DNA from: Sanderia malayensis
Taxonomy: Eukaryota > Cnidaria > Scyphozoa > Semaeostomeae > Pelagiidae
DNA: 64,000 nt
Assembly (NCBI GenBank): GCA_013076295.1
Contig: RQOL01000532.1
Coordinates: 4,526,001-4,590,000 of the forward strand
Direction of reading: 5' to 3'
Part shown: positions 42,908-54,077 of the stretch, piece by piece
How positions within the stretch are numbered: the first letter of the stretch is position 1
Layout of the letters: each line of letters begins with the position of its first letter
The notes under the pieces: model-generated
Seen by the model: the letters and a program-made list of their open reading frames with translations, nothing else
Database searches by the model: none
Told to the model about the DNA's origin: nothing
Made by a program: the position numbers and the translations under genes

Positions 42908-43370
42908 TCATTGGTAAAGAGTTCCAGATTCATTGGTAAATGAAATAAATAAATGAATGTCACGAACGTTCATTGGTAAAGAGTTCCAGATTCTCATACC
43001 ATAGTAACTGAAAGATTTGTGATGTTGCCTTGAACTATGCAAAGAGTTGTTAGCTGCAAACCGTGTGTTGCGGCTATGCACATTTTTTGCCTGATTGAAT
43101 AGTGAAAGCATGTAAGGTAGTGCCAGCCCATTCACAATTTGAAACATCAAAGTAGCACATGCAAACTCGATTCTTTGATGTATTGGCAGCCAGTCCAATG
43201 ATACAAACAATGGTTTACTCCTGGATCATCTGTCCATTGAAAAAATAGCATGGGCACGTTGCTTCTGAAGTTTAGTAGAGCATTTATTTGATTGGCGCTC
43301 ATGTTATATAATAGTGGAGAGCAATAGTCCAGGTGACTCATAACAACATAGTTAGCACACTGCTCCCTTA
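42908..43370 (-). pseudogene. LINE (CR1/L2-like) C-terminal fragment
   Basis: On the minus strand: SHLDYCSPLLYNMSANQINA (43335-43275), then after a frameshift LDWLPIHQRIEFACATLMF and IVNGLALPYMLSLF (43200-43100), then RIWNSLPMNVRD (43000-42960). This is the thumb/C-terminal sequence of CR1/L2-type LINEs. A 25 bp segment (gttcattggtaaagagttcc) is tandemly repeated at 42908 and 42968. Confidence 0.82.
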
Positions 43371-43379
43371 CATACTATC

Positions 43380-44180
43380 TACACCACAGGTGTGTATTGT
43401 TGCCTATTGGACTGCATTGTTGCAACTACCCCTTACATTTTTTCCCTACAAATATCATTAATTTTAACATTTTATTTACCTTATATAATTTGAATCACAC
43501 ATATCTAAATTGTAAGAGGCCCCTTCTTTGTCAATAATTAATAAACTTAATTGTTGAATTCTTGTTGAAATAAAACAAAAACAGTATTCACAGAAATCTA
43601 TATATAAACACATGCATTTTCTTGATAAATCGAGTGTCAAAGCACATAGTGTGGATCCACTTGTATATACCACCAATGACTTTTTAGTAAACTCAAGGTT
43701 GGGCCTAATAAATAGAGTTTGGGCCTTATGAACCCTGGGACAAAAAAATCCAATAAACGTCATAACAAAAAACGTGAAAACCTCGATCTAGCTGCTCAAA
43801 CTAAATCTAAACTGGCGTTTTTTAATTACAAACGCATAATGTGGACTACAAATGGAAACTTTAAATTCAAACATACCTTCACTACGAATGCGAACGCTTT
43901 CTCACTTTCAATTCACTGAACTGAACCCGATAGCAAGATGGATGAAAAATGGTCGGCTGGCTCATTGTGGAAGATTTATGTACAATTATGAATGACGTAA
44001 TGGGTAAAACATAATAAGGGGAGTTGGAAAACGTACCCCATCCCATCCCAAGAAACTGTGGCAGTATCTGTTACTGTCGCTAGCTAAATGCCGCCCAGAA
44101 AATCGCGTCAACAAAGCAGTTGCAGCACTTGTCAACATAAACAATCATCAAATAATAGGAAAGAGTCTGTAACAGATATA
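43380..44180. other. no gene recognised
   Basis: Mixed AT-rich sequence. Open frames at 43476-43763 (minus) and 43719-43919 (plus) lack recognisable domains. Confidence 0.4.
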
Positions 44181-44184
44181 CCTA

Positions 44185-44455
44185 CCGTAAATCCTCGAAT
44201 AAGCCCCCGGGGGCTTATTTGCAAAAACGAAATTTTAGCTGGATAATTGTTCAATATTAAGCAAAATAAAAGCTGTACGATGCAGCCAATCAATAAAGTT
44301 ATTGGTTTAAACTTGCCTTTATTTGCAATACATTCACTAAACAACTTCAATGTCTGGAAACTTGGCCTCAATATGCTTGCAAATGATTATCAGAATGGGG
44401 GCTTATTCGAGGGGAGGGCTTATTCGAAGGTGGGGGCTTATTCGAGGATTTACGG
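44185..44455 (+). repeat. TA-target MITE, CCGTAAATCCTCG family, copy 1
   Basis: CCGTAAATCCTCGAATAAGC at the left and gaggatttacgg at the right, with TA on both outer sides. 271 bp, non-coding, with gggggcttatt sub-repeats. Confidence 0.88.
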
Positions 44456-44496
44456 TATATAAACCCTCTGGACATCATGCCCACTGAACTCACGTA

Positions 44497-44768
44497 CCGT
44501 AAATCATCGAATAAGCCCCAACCTTCGAATAAGCCCTCCCCTCGAATAAGCCCCCATGCTAATAATCGTTTGCAAGGATATTGAGCCCAAGTATCGAGAC
44601 ATTGAAGTTGTATTGTGAATGTATTGCAAGTAGCAGAAAGTTTACACCAATAACTTAATTGATTGGCTGCATCGTATAGCTTTTATTTTGCTTAATATTG
44701 AACAATAATAAGGTTAAAATTTCGTTTTTTGCAAATAAGCCCCCGGGGGCTTATCCGAGGATTTACGG
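44497..44768 (-). repeat. TA-target MITE, CCGTAAAT family, copy 2 (inverted)
   Basis: Same element as copy 1 in the opposite orientation, only 41 bp away. It begins CCGTAAATCATCG and ends gaggatttacgg, with TA on both sides. The interior gattggctgcatcgtat is the reverse complement of copy 1. Confidence 0.88.
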
Positions 44769-44771
44769 TAG

Positions 44772-45424
44772 GTGCTCATTTAGAGCGCGCTTGGTTTGGG
44801 TTAAGCCGTGCCGACAGAAAGTTTGCGAGGTAAAACATTCCGAGATCGGTGCGTAGGTGCCAAGGACGTTGATTGTACAATTCTTTTGTACACTGCAAAC
44901 TCTGCCCAATCATTGACCCGGACATGGCGCAGACGGTCGAACGTTTTTTCCAGTTGACGATGTCAAGTTCGATGGAGGAGCCAGAGGCTCACATGATCGC
45001 TGCTAGCATAAGAATTTGCTCCTTCTTTGGGTGACCAATATTTGTTCCATAGGTCCTATTGCTGGCTTTATGCTGGAGAAATTCGTTTGCCCGAAACTCC
45101 GAGGAGTTCCCGGCGTAAGCCCCATCACCACGTCACGGTCTTCTCTATTGATGGGGTTAGAGCGCGCTACAAAAGCTTTATTATGGGCTTTAGTATGTCC
45201 CTACGCCACTCATGCAGTTCTTTTAGAGCGCGCTACAAAAGAACTGCATGAGTGGCGTAGGGACATAATAAAGCCCAGTGTCTCCCCTCAAGTTTAAAAG
45301 CAATATCGACAAACGTTCCTCGAATATCTGAGTTATTATTTTGGGGATGATCTTTTCAAGCAAATCCAAAATAACTCTTAAAGTACAAGACAACAACAGT
45401 CAAGACATAAAATAATATCCGGTA
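44772..45424. other. non-coding, with nested inverted and direct repeats
   Basis: No recognised gene. tagagcgcgctacaaaag occurs twice around a 40 bp-arm palindrome (45185-45276), showing at least two local duplication events. Confidence 0.5.
45185..45276. repeat. fold-back palindrome, 40 bp arms
   Basis: The arm starting gggctttagtatgtccctac (45185-45224), a 12 bp loop containing agcgcgct, then the reverse complement with one mismatch (45237-45276). Confidence 0.9.
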
Positions 45425-45985
45425 TCAACCAAAATAAACACCCAAAACAGGCTTTTCCCAAAAAAATCTTTGCCTCTGGAAAGAGGGATAGCTACCGGAA
45501 GAAGGTGTGGTGTGTTCAAGCTCCGATCGAGTTTTTTTGAGCCCCATGATGTTATAAACCTGATGCATAAGATTACTGTCGAAATTACGACCTTGGTCTG
45601 AACGGATGACAGTAGGTGGTCCAAATCTCGAAAAGAGTTTAGACACAAGAAGTTTTGCAACCGTACTAGACTTTTGGTCCTTTGTGGCAAACATCTCACA
45701 CCACTTGGCAAAATGGTCCATGACCACTAGGATATGTTTATTACCATTGGCAGTTTCTTGTATAGGACCCATATAGTCGAGTGCCCAGAAGACAAAAGGT
45801 TCGTTTATTTGAATGGGTTGAAGAGGTGCTTTGCTCTTGGGTGTACATTCATTTTGACTGCAATCAATACACTTTTGAACAAGTGTGATCATCGAAATGC
45901 GCATTTTGGGCCAGAAGAAAAGTTCTCTGGCTCGCTGGATGGTATGAAAATCAAACGCTCTTCCTGCAATAGAGGCAGTAAACAA
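45425..45985 (-). pseudogene. Gypsy integrase fragment
   Basis: The minus-strand frame contains the zinc-binding region (H near the start, then CIDCSQNEC), the core beginning FVFWALDYMGPI with the first catalytic Asp, and VIRSDQGRNFDSNLM with the second Asp. The frame becomes unrelated after TRSELEH, before the catalytic Glu. No reverse transcriptase is attached. It abuts repeat copy c. Confidence 0.82.
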
Positions 45986-46282
45986 GCTCGTAACCCAAAG
46001 TGTGACTCTCAGCTTCTTTACTCGAACCTAAGCACTCTTCGCCCGGAGTGGTCCGACCAAAACAAATGTCAGAAGATTTGAGCTATTTGGGGTGATATCG
46101 AAGAAATTTTAATTTCTGAAGTCTCTAAAAATAATTCAATGTCTGTAATTTGGTGTCAAATTAAGTTATTACAAAAAATAAGACCTGGGATAAGCCAAAT
46201 CAGTGCTACGTGTCGTACCAAAGCAACTCGAAGCAACAATGGCTACGCGGGATGACGTCACATTTTTTCGGAGGTACCCACT
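45975..46282 (+). repeat. dispersed repeat family R, copy c, left part
   Basis: Runs from gcagtaaacaagctcg-like sequence through agcactcttcgcccggagtg, ccgaccaaaac, gggatgacgtcacattt and ggaggtaccca. It is cut at 46282 by a Gypsy insertion and continues at 48870. Confidence 0.8.
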
Positions 46283-46460
46283 TGTTCTAACCTGCCTGCT
46301 TACCGAGTATGTGTAGAGACATGATCAAGAAAAGACACGCCAGTTCGTACTCTAACAAAACATCTCTACATACTAATTCGGTAGTAACTAACTAAATCGG
46401 TTACACAACTACAACAACAATCCGGAGGTTGATAATGGTAGTGACGTAATCACTAAATCA
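46283..46460 (-). repeat. Gypsy 3' LTR
   Basis: 178 bp from TG to CA. It shares cggttacacaactacaacaa and gttgataatggtagtgacgt with the truncated 5' LTR at 48790-48869. Confidence 0.8.
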
Positions 46461-46486
46461 CTCCCCTTTTTAGAAAAAGTAAAGTT

Positions 46487-47395
46487 TTAAATAATGTTCA
46501 AAGTGATAGGCTGTCCATAAAACTGAGTCTGGTTTCTCAACCGAGTTGACTTGCGGAAAGGTCTCTGAGCTTGTTCATCCGGTATTGTTTCCTTTGGGAA
46601 TGCGTAATCATCATCACCGGAATCGCTTGTGGATTGTGCCGCTATCTTTTTGAAAAACGATGCATTTCTAACAATTTCATGTCCATCACGTTCTGCTGTG
46701 ATTCTGGTTCCTGTAATATCCGTAATCTTATATGGCGAAGGATCAAAGTTTGTGCTTAGCTTGTTTGCTTTGGGCTTCTTCACGAATACTGTGTCTCCGA
46801 CCTGAAAGTTAGATTTTTTAGCATGTCGACGTTGGTTAGCATAGTCTCTGTTCTTTTCCTTGTTAGCTTCTTGATTGTTTCTCGCTTCTTGATGACGATC
46901 TAAGAACTGGTGACGATTTTGAAGAACAGGCAACCTTCCTCTTATCTGACGGTCGAAAAGCATCTCCGCAGGTGGTACTTTGGTCGTCGAATGAAGAGAG
47001 GAACGGTAATTGAGTAAGAATTTAGCCAACTCTTGTTGCCATGGTCGTCCTTCTATGTGAGCTCCTCTGATGGCCTTCTCAAGTGGTTTGTTAAGCGACT
47101 CAACTTCCGCGTTTCCTTGGGGCCACAGCCGAGTGCTTGGATTATACTTGATTCCGAGTTCCGTCATGTACGTTTTGAACTCTTTGCCATTGAAAGGAGG
47201 TCCATTATCCGTTGTAACTTTTTCTGGGATGCCGTGCCTAGCGAAGATAATATCAAGTTTTGGAATCACTCTCTGTGATGCAGTTGACTTTAGAATCTCT
47301 ATCTCGGGGTATGGTGAGTAAACATCAGGGACAGGACAGGACACTACAAGGATGTAGTGTCCTGTCGGGAACGGTCCACAGAAGTTGATTTTCAT
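46487..47395 (-). pseudogene. Gypsy integrase core and C-terminal region
   Basis: A nearly intact minus-strand frame of about 300 codons. Catalytic Asp in TTDNGPPFNGKEF, Glu in a GNAEVESLNK segment, then a basic chromodomain-like tail (GDTVFVKKPKANKLSTNFD) and a RKSTRLRNQTQFYG end. The first catalytic Asp region (WQMDFMG-like) is altered: the frame opens MKINFCGPFP followed by a short fold-back. The zinc-binding part is encoded in the preceding frame (47794-47402). Confidence 0.85.
47335..47366. repeat. fold-back palindrome, 13 bp arms
   Basis: gacaggacactac, a 6 bp loop, then its exact reverse complement. It is inside the Gypsy integrase just after the first catalytic Asp. Confidence 0.7.
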
Positions 47396-47401
47396 TTCGT
47401 T

Positions 47402-47794
47402 CTACGCGTGTGAAGGCATTGGCGCTGACTTTAACGGTTCAGGAGGATTGGGTTGCGATGACGCTTGGCATGCAATGCACTTGTCCACTTCGTCCTTTAC
47501 GAGTTTTCCCAGACCTGGAAACCATACACATTCGCGAAGGAAGACAGTTGTTTTTGATTGACCTGGGTGCCCCTCATGAGCAAGTTTAACCGCACGGGCA
47601 CGAAGGGATGTTGATAAAATAATTCTTGATCCTCGTAGGAGAATGTTGTTATCGCTATCTATTGTGACTTCGTTTTTAATTTTCTTGTATTCCCGTACAC
47701 TGTCAGTATCCCAATGTCCGGTCCGAAAAGCGGCTCTTACTGCACGGAGTGTGGTATCCTTTTGTGTTTCACTTGAGACTTCTTCCAAAGTCAT
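47402..47794 (-). pseudogene. Gypsy integrase N-terminal zinc-binding region
   Basis: Contains H-x3-H (LAHEGHPGQSKT) followed by CVWFPGLGKLV and CIAC, the HHCC zinc finger that precedes the integrase core. It is frame-shifted relative to the core. Confidence 0.82.
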
Positions 47795-47949
47795 GCTTCG
47801 CGGAACAGCTGCGTGAGTTAAAAATTTTACATATTCTTCGGCTTCGTTTCGAGTTTTCTGGTTGATATCTGGAGGATGACGGGAAAGGAAATCGGCTGGG
47901 TTCTCAGCACCACTCTTGTCGACAACCTGGAAATCATACTACTGTAATC

Positions 47950-48783
47950 TCAACATCCAACGTTCGATACGCGTTGGTGGCTTGGACATGGATTTGAGTA
48001 TATCAGCTCGAGTGGTTTGTGATCGGTGTACAATATGAACGGAGCACCGTATAGGTATAGATGAAAATGCTCTATTCCCCAGACAATGGCTAATGCCTCT
48101 TTCTCGGTTTGCGAGTATCGTTGTTTTGTAGCTGTTAATGGTCTGCTGGCGTAGACGATGATTTTCGATTCACTTGATCCGTGTTTTCGTTGAGAGAGGA
48201 TCGCAGACAGTTCTACTGGACTTGCATTCACTAACACGACAGTTTCTTTATTGATATCGAAGTAACTCATGACAGGACTGCTGAGTAGTGCTGTTTTCAG
48301 CTTCTGGTAGGCTTTCTCTTGCTCGGTTCCCCAAATAAATTTATCGTCTTTATGGGTTAGTCTTCGCAGTGGTTCTGTTACTGTAGCGTAATCATGGATG
48401 TATTGAGAGCTGTAATTAGACATGCCCAGAAGGCTGCGTAGTTCACTGACATTGCTAGGTCTGGGGCTGTTGACAAATACATCGACCTTCTTAGGGTCTG
48501 GTTTTGTGCCGTCCTTTGTAAAATGAAAACCAAAGAATTCCAAATTGGGCTTTAAGAATTTGCATTTGCTTAAATTTAATGTTAGGCCATTTTCTTGTAG
48601 CCTCTGGAGGCACGTTTCAAGAGCTTTGTTGTGTTCCTCGTACGAAGGAGCAAAAACTAAGACATCGTCTGCCAAATTGCAAACACCTGGTATTCCTTGT
48701 AAAACCTGTTGTTGGGTGTGTTGAAATACCTCTGCTGCCGAATTGGTGCCGTAATTGAGACGCTTATATCTGTATAGACCCAA
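47950..48783 (-). pseudogene. Gypsy reverse transcriptase (second half) and RNase H
   Basis: A minus-strand frame of 277 codons. It begins within reverse transcriptase (GLYRYKRLNYGTNSAAEVFQ) and has CNLADDVLVFA, where ADD is the catalytic pair, and the LRSLLGMSNY connection. RNase H follows with VVLVNASPVELSAIL (Asn where the first catalytic Asp is expected), SQTEKEALAIVWGIEHF and LYTDHKPLELI. The catalytic Asp change and the truncated start show it is inactive, though the frame is still long and therefore relatively young. Confidence 0.88.
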
Positions 48784-48869
48784 GTGAGTAGCAAATGTTG
48801 TGACTAACTCGGTTACACAACTACAACAACAATCCGGGGGTTGATAATGGTAGTGACGTAATCACTGCA

Positions 48870-49255
48870 CCCCTTTCAAACTTAAATTGTGTCTCTAACT
48901 TTGAACAACATGACACAAATTGTCTTCAGAACGACGGCTAAAAGATTCGCCCTTATAGTGGTTTAGCCGGAGCTCAAATATTCCCACCCTGAGTGAAGTT
49001 ATTAAAAAAAAACCAGACGACGTTCGGAAAAATCCATTGACTTCCATTGGGAAAAATATTTTGGGTCATCACTGTGACGTCACAGCGTTGCGATATTTTT
49101 CGCAAAAGGTGGCCTGATTGAATGTGAAATTAAATAGCTTATACTTGTCAGATGCACGTGCAAATTGCATCAAACTGATCAGTACATCTTTAGCTTTCAT
49201 TTAAAATAAAAAAGGGACATGTCAAATTTTGTTGCATTAGCACTTTAAGGATCAT
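48870..49255 (+). repeat. dispersed repeat family R, copy c, right part
   Basis: Resumes after the Gypsy insertion with ttcaaacttaaattgtgtctc (compare ttcaaaattaaattatctctc in copy b), then aaaagattcgccctta, tttcgcaaaaggtggcctga and ttttgttgcattagcacttt. Confidence 0.8.
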
Positions 49256-49259
49256 TAAT

Positions 49260-50040
49260 TCTTATTCTTATTAAACAAACCTCTGTGGTTTGAGCTTTTT
49301 GTAATTCGAAAATTTTCACGCTTTTCCAGAATGTTCGAATTAGACAGAGTTCAGTGAACTTTGTTAAAGTCTCATGCAGGCTGCTCTGCTTCTTTCAGTT
49401 TAAATCTCATAGAATTACCCATCATTTTGATCGGGTAATCTGGAAAGTCCCACCAATTGCAGTGAGGTGATACGAGCCTCCTTCACAGTGTCCTTGTTTT
49501 ATCGTCATCGCCTTTGTCTGAATCTGAAGTTTCCTTTGCGTAATCTGTAATCACTGGAAATTTTACACAGTTTGCGGTGAAGATGAAATCAAAATATTCC
49601 AAGAAATTGACTTAGGTTCTGACTCAAACTATTTATAATTTTAATGAGGACAACAAGTACTGACATGCTGTAGAGAATTTTTATTTTGTGAATGTGTACG
49701 TAAATCGTAATTATAGTCAATATTTAGCGGTCAGAAAAGCACAGGCCAAAAAGCACTGTGTTGTAATTAATCACCGTCTCGGTCAATTGTAATTTTTTCA
49801 ATGCAGTACTCGACTCCTCCAAGTTTAATCGGAAGAAAGTTAAAAGCGAAGAAATATTGATATCTAAAATTTGAAGAAGAAATCATTATAGTTACATTAC
49901 AGTTATCAATAATAATTAGTTTATTTCAGTTTGGATATAGAATAAGCAAATTACGTAACAAATACCAGCGACCCGAAATTGCCTGTCGGCCATTCGTCAA
50001 CCTGAGGTAATCAATAACAACATAACTGACGAGCTCTGGG
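49260..50040. other. no gene recognised
   Basis: AT-rich sequence between repeat copy c and the DIRS-like remnant. No domain-bearing frame on either strand. Confidence 0.4.
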
Positions 50041-50083
50041 AAGGCACGATGACCGGTCCCTTTTCCAAGCCCCCCTTCCGTGC

Positions 50084-51520
50084 ATGATAACCAATCGTTT
50101 CGGCGTAATTCCCAAGTCAACCTCCGGAAAGTGGCGTCTGATTACAAATTTATCTTTTCCGCGTAACAATAGCGTCAATGATTTCATCCCGAATTGTAAC
50201 GCCGAGGTCTTTTACTCCGGCACCCCAGAAGCGATTACAAAGATTATGATGATCGGTAAAGAGCAAACGAGCTTACCGCCTCCTCCCAATCCAGCCGGGG
50301 GACCGTAGCTTCCTTGGCATGTCCTGGGGGGTTACTACTTTGTTGACCTTGCCTTATCAGTTGCCTTACGCTCAGCCCCGAATATTTTCACTTGCTTCGG
50401 TGATGTTTTACAATCGAATTTTGAAAACAACGGCCCCAGGCCTTCATCCAACATTATCTAGATGATTTCATCATACTTGGTAACGCAGTCACAGACGCTT
50501 GTGCCAGTATGCTTCAACATTGTTTAAATCTCAGTGACAAACTGGGTGTCCCGATAGCTGAGGGCAAACCCGAAAACCCATCCACCAAAATTACCTTTCT
50601 GGGCATCATCTTAAACTCACATACCTTAGAACTACGCTTACCGGCTGAAAAGGTGCAGAGTATTCAAGAAAAGTTGACTTGCTAGGCAAGAAACCTCGCG
50701 GGCAAAAAACGTGAATTACTCTCTTTGATGGGCTCGCTACAGCATTGTTGCCAGGCTATTGTCCTCGGCCGTCCATTTCTGCGACGTTTGATAGATAAGT
50801 CATGCCTGGTCGCCGAGTTATATAATCATGTACACTTTCAACACGGAAGCGTGATGATGTATATTGGTGGCGCGAATTGTCAGCACAATGGAATGGCCGT
50901 AGTTTGTTTCTATGTCGTGATTGGGCAGAAGCGACTACAATTAGAATAACGCCTGACGCAGCGGAGAGTAAAGGGTATGCCGCAATTTTTAAGTCTGAGT
51001 TGTTCGAGGCCCCTTGGCCTGCTAATTTTCTCTCGTTGAATATTGCAGTGAAAGAGCTGATCCCCATTGTTTCGGCTGTGAAACTTTGGGGGAGTTCTTG
51101 GCTGTGCCTCCGCGTTGCCTTTTGCTGTGACAATATGGTGGTTGTCCATTGTCTGCAGAAAGGCACATGCAAGGATCGCTACTTGGCCTTCCTGCTGCGG
51201 GAATTATCGCTGATGGCAATCTTAAATAATTTTACATTTACTGCTATACACCTCACAGGGCGTCAAAATACAGCAGCTGATGCCCTTTCACGTTTTGATT
51301 TGCAGAAATTTTCATCAACAATCCGGACGCCGATCCATCTATCGCGGAGATTTCTCCGGAAATGCTGAATCGATTGCTCTATCCCCCCCTGGAGCAAGGG
51401 TGGCAACACCTGTTAAATAACGTTCTTTTCCTGAATACCCAGAGAACATATCAGTCAGCCCAAAGAACATTTATAAAATTTTGCACCAATAACGGTTTCG
51501 TTAACAGTCGCGGCTAGAAC
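50084..51520 (+). mobile_element. DIRS-like (tyrosine-recombinase) retroelement remnant
   Basis: Reverse transcriptase start SRFGVIPK-like NRFGVIPKSTSGKWRLITN with SVNDFIPNCNAEVFYSG (50090-50225), further frameshifted RT pieces (50460-50640), an RNase H frame (50877-51368) and then the beginning of a tyrosine-recombinase-like N-terminus (TQRTYQSAQRTFIKFC near 51436). This order (RT, RNase H, recombinase) fits DIRS elements and not Gypsy. It is broken by many stops. Confidence 0.75.
50940..51368 (+). pseudogene. DIRS-like RNase H domain
   Basis: Reads IRITPDAAESKGYAAIFKSE, then ISVKE-like LNIAVKELIPIV, FCCDNMVVVHCLQKG (catalytic Asp in CDN) and HLTGRQNTAADALSRFDL near the end. These are the four conserved RNase H blocks of DIRS-type elements. 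The frame stays open from at least 50877 to the stop at 51368, so it is the best-preserved part of the remnant. Confidence 0.78.
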
Positions 51521-51572
51521 ATATCAGCTATAAAATTTTGCACCAATAACGGTTTCGTTAACAGTCGCGGCT
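51472..51572 (+). repeat. 44 bp tandem duplication
   Basis: tataaaattttgcaccaata and the bases that follow (44 bp) occur at 51472-51515 and again at 51529-51572, identical by eye. agaacatatcag also repeats just before each unit. It interrupts the recombinase frame. Confidence 0.88.
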
Positions 51573-52457
51573 CCCCGTTTCCTAATAGACCAGACGGAGA
51601 ATGAGGTAGGGGTAACCCGGAGCCGAACTTTATTGGGTGATGTTTTTCTTGTGCAGAATTTAATGCTGAATAAGAAAATCTTTGGTAAACTTACGTCACC
51701 CGCTGCGTTTACCAAATATGGGCATTTTTTGAACCGGGGGTAACGTAATAATTTTTTCGCGAAGTTGCTTTAAAGTTAGTCTTTGCTTTAAATATGCATC
51801 TTTTATGTGCAAAATTGTTCCTGTTTTGCTAATTACACAAAATAGCAGCATGGTGCAGGTATCAGGGGGATCAAAATTTTGAAGACGGGAGTTACATATT
51901 GATTTTAACCCAATTACCACCGGGAATGCAAAAGGTGCCCGCGGCAAATTAAAATGCTCTGCGGCTGAGGAAAATGAATTATCAAACTAGAAGCCTTTCG
52001 AATTTTCCTCAATATTACCAGAACACCTAATAAAGTTATTTCTTTTCAATATGGCTTCTTTGTTGGTCACGTGGTTCATCCTTTATTAATAGGCGGTCTG
52101 GTGCTAGCATGTTTGAATGACTGTATTTATTTCAACTGGCATTTACGAACGTGAAACAGACGTCATTATCTTTCTCTTGATGAGAGCGTTTGAATGATAA
52201 ATAATATGTATATTTTTGCCCACGTTTGCAAAATTCTCACCTCAAATATTTATGAGGTCATGGATAAAACAGTAGTTATTTTTTGGGGTAAAAAAAAAAT
52301 GGAACAAGGGTAAAAAAGCCCGGTAGTAATATAATAGGTTTAATGCCTTAAAGTATATCCTAATAGCATTAAAGCGATCTTACCCAAGTTTTACAAGAAG
52401 TCCTCATCACTGTCACTACATTTTTCGTCCTCACCATCATCACTGCTCTCTTCACTA

Positions 52458-53065
52458 GGGAGTTTAAGCACGCGCGACCTAAACGTTAACGTTTACGTTA
52501 GCTGCTAACGTCTTCTAACTTCCCTCACGCTTCCACGCTTCCCGCATTTTAAAGCCGTAAAACACTGAAGCCAAAAACTCTCTTAGCAATGAATAACAAA
52601 GGTTTGTCAACCACTTAAATGTCTTCATTGAATAAATTCACATTTGCTAGTCATTCTTAGCAACTCAAATGAAAATTATAACCAAATATCTCAAATATAT
52701 GACATTAATACTGCTATCGCTGTTGATGAGTTTTAGGCCTAAATTTTATCTAAAATTGAACGCATGTATTTTCACGAGTTAAACAAAAATATAGCAGTTT
52801 AATACCATATATTTTATCTACTAGCCTTCTATAAGGTCGACACAGTTGCCTGAGAATCCATATAAATACAATAAACAATGTTTCCAAACAGAAAATGCAA
52901 AAAGAAGTTGACGTTTTGACAAAACGTTGCGATGCTGACCTAAGGACACATATTGCTACCCAAAACGATAGCAGAATTGGAGATGTCCCTTTGCGCTTGC
53001 GCAATGCAGAAAGTTTGAGAGCTAACGTTAACGGTTACGTTAGCGTTGTGGTTGCTTAAACTCCC
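52458..53065. repeat. TA-target DNA transposon/MITE, GGGAGTTTAAGCA ends
   Basis: GGGAGTTTAAGCA at 52458 and TGCTTAAACTCCC ending at 53065, each flanked by TA, with inner aacgttaacg repeats near both ends. 608 bp. Open frames inside have no recognisable transposase, so it is non-autonomous. Confidence 0.85.
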
Positions 53066-53069
53066 TATT

Positions 53070-54070
53070 ATTCTCTACGCCAACTAAAATTTGTTCTACC
53101 TCTTCAGGGAAAGCCTCATCCACCCAGACTTTTTTCCGTCCGCTGACCATCCGTTTCGCTCAATGTCTGCGCAGGACTCAATCTTCTACGGGAAGGCAAA
53201 AAATGCCAATCACCCCGGTTGTCCTTTCACTCATCCGGTTCCAACTTGATTTTTCAAAATTTGATGACGTAGTGTTTTGGGCCGCTTGTTTGACAGCCTT
53301 CTTTGGGTTCTAGCGAGTCTCGAAATTTACAACACCACCAGAGGGTTTCAACGAGGCAAAACATTTGACCGTAAGCGACATTTCCATCAACAATCCAGCA
53401 TAGGCAGGGCATCTAATCTAACAATCTAACAAAGTGCCTAATGTTTGTTTTCTCCCTTGTTTCTGATAGATATGATTGTAAGCTTCAAAATTGCAACTGG
53501 TATCTTTCCGAAAATTGCTCCAAAGTCACATGAATGATGACGTCATTCATCGCAATATGTTTGGGCCTAGTCGTTCATAACGTTTGTTTTGTTCAACGTA
53601 GCGCAAAATAAATTTCAGTTATAGGCTATACGTTGGAAGAGCTTTCGAATGATAAATAAATTTTCATATTTTGCTGATATTTATATTTTGGTCAAGTGAC
53701 CTGGCCAATAACACTAAAATCTCAAAAATTGCAATTCATGCTCAAACCACGGTTTCCAATGGAGGAAGTTTTATTTATGTGAAAGTGCCCCCAAATAGCT
53801 GTGGGTTCACCTCCATCAGGCCATAGATATGCAGCTAGTGCAATGACAAGTGTCAGAAAATTTAATTTACTGGGTGCGCAAAAAAATAGCATACACGTTT
53901 GAAGAGACATGGTGATACAAATGTCTGTTTTTGGACATCTAGACTTTAATACACGTTATTCAATGTGCTTTTAAGATACCCCAAGCTTTAAGTTTATTCT
54001 TTGGACAATGCTTTTGAGAAATAAGTCCAATTTTCTTTTGTAAAGATGTTGAGAAATGTAAAGATCTGGA
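53070..54070. other. no gene recognised; degraded repeat sequence
   Basis: Around 53330-53410 a block (caacgaggcaaaacatttgac and nearby) resembles 3795-3845, suggesting another dispersed repeat. No coding evidence. Confidence 0.4.
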
Positions 54071-54077
54071 AATGTAT

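Larger units (their letters stand above)
46283..48869 (-). mobile_element. Gypsy LTR retrotransposon nested in repeat R, internally deleted
   Basis: The outer ends are TG at 46283 and CA at 48869, flanked by ccact (46278-46282) and cccct (48870-48874), a 4/5 match to a 5 bp target duplication. The low-coordinate LTR is 46283-46460. A polypurine tract (aaaaaggggag on the minus strand, 46461-46471) lies directly next to it, as expected at the 3' end. The high-coordinate LTR survives only as about 80 bp (48790-48869) and then jumps into the middle of the reverse transcriptase. One deletion therefore removed the rest of the 5' LTR, gag, protease and the first half of reverse transcriptase. Confidence 0.88.

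Noticed and set aside
45016..45297. Plus-strand frame of 93 codons
   Set aside because: It is largely produced by the 40 bp-arm palindrome and duplicated gagcgcgctac words; no domain.
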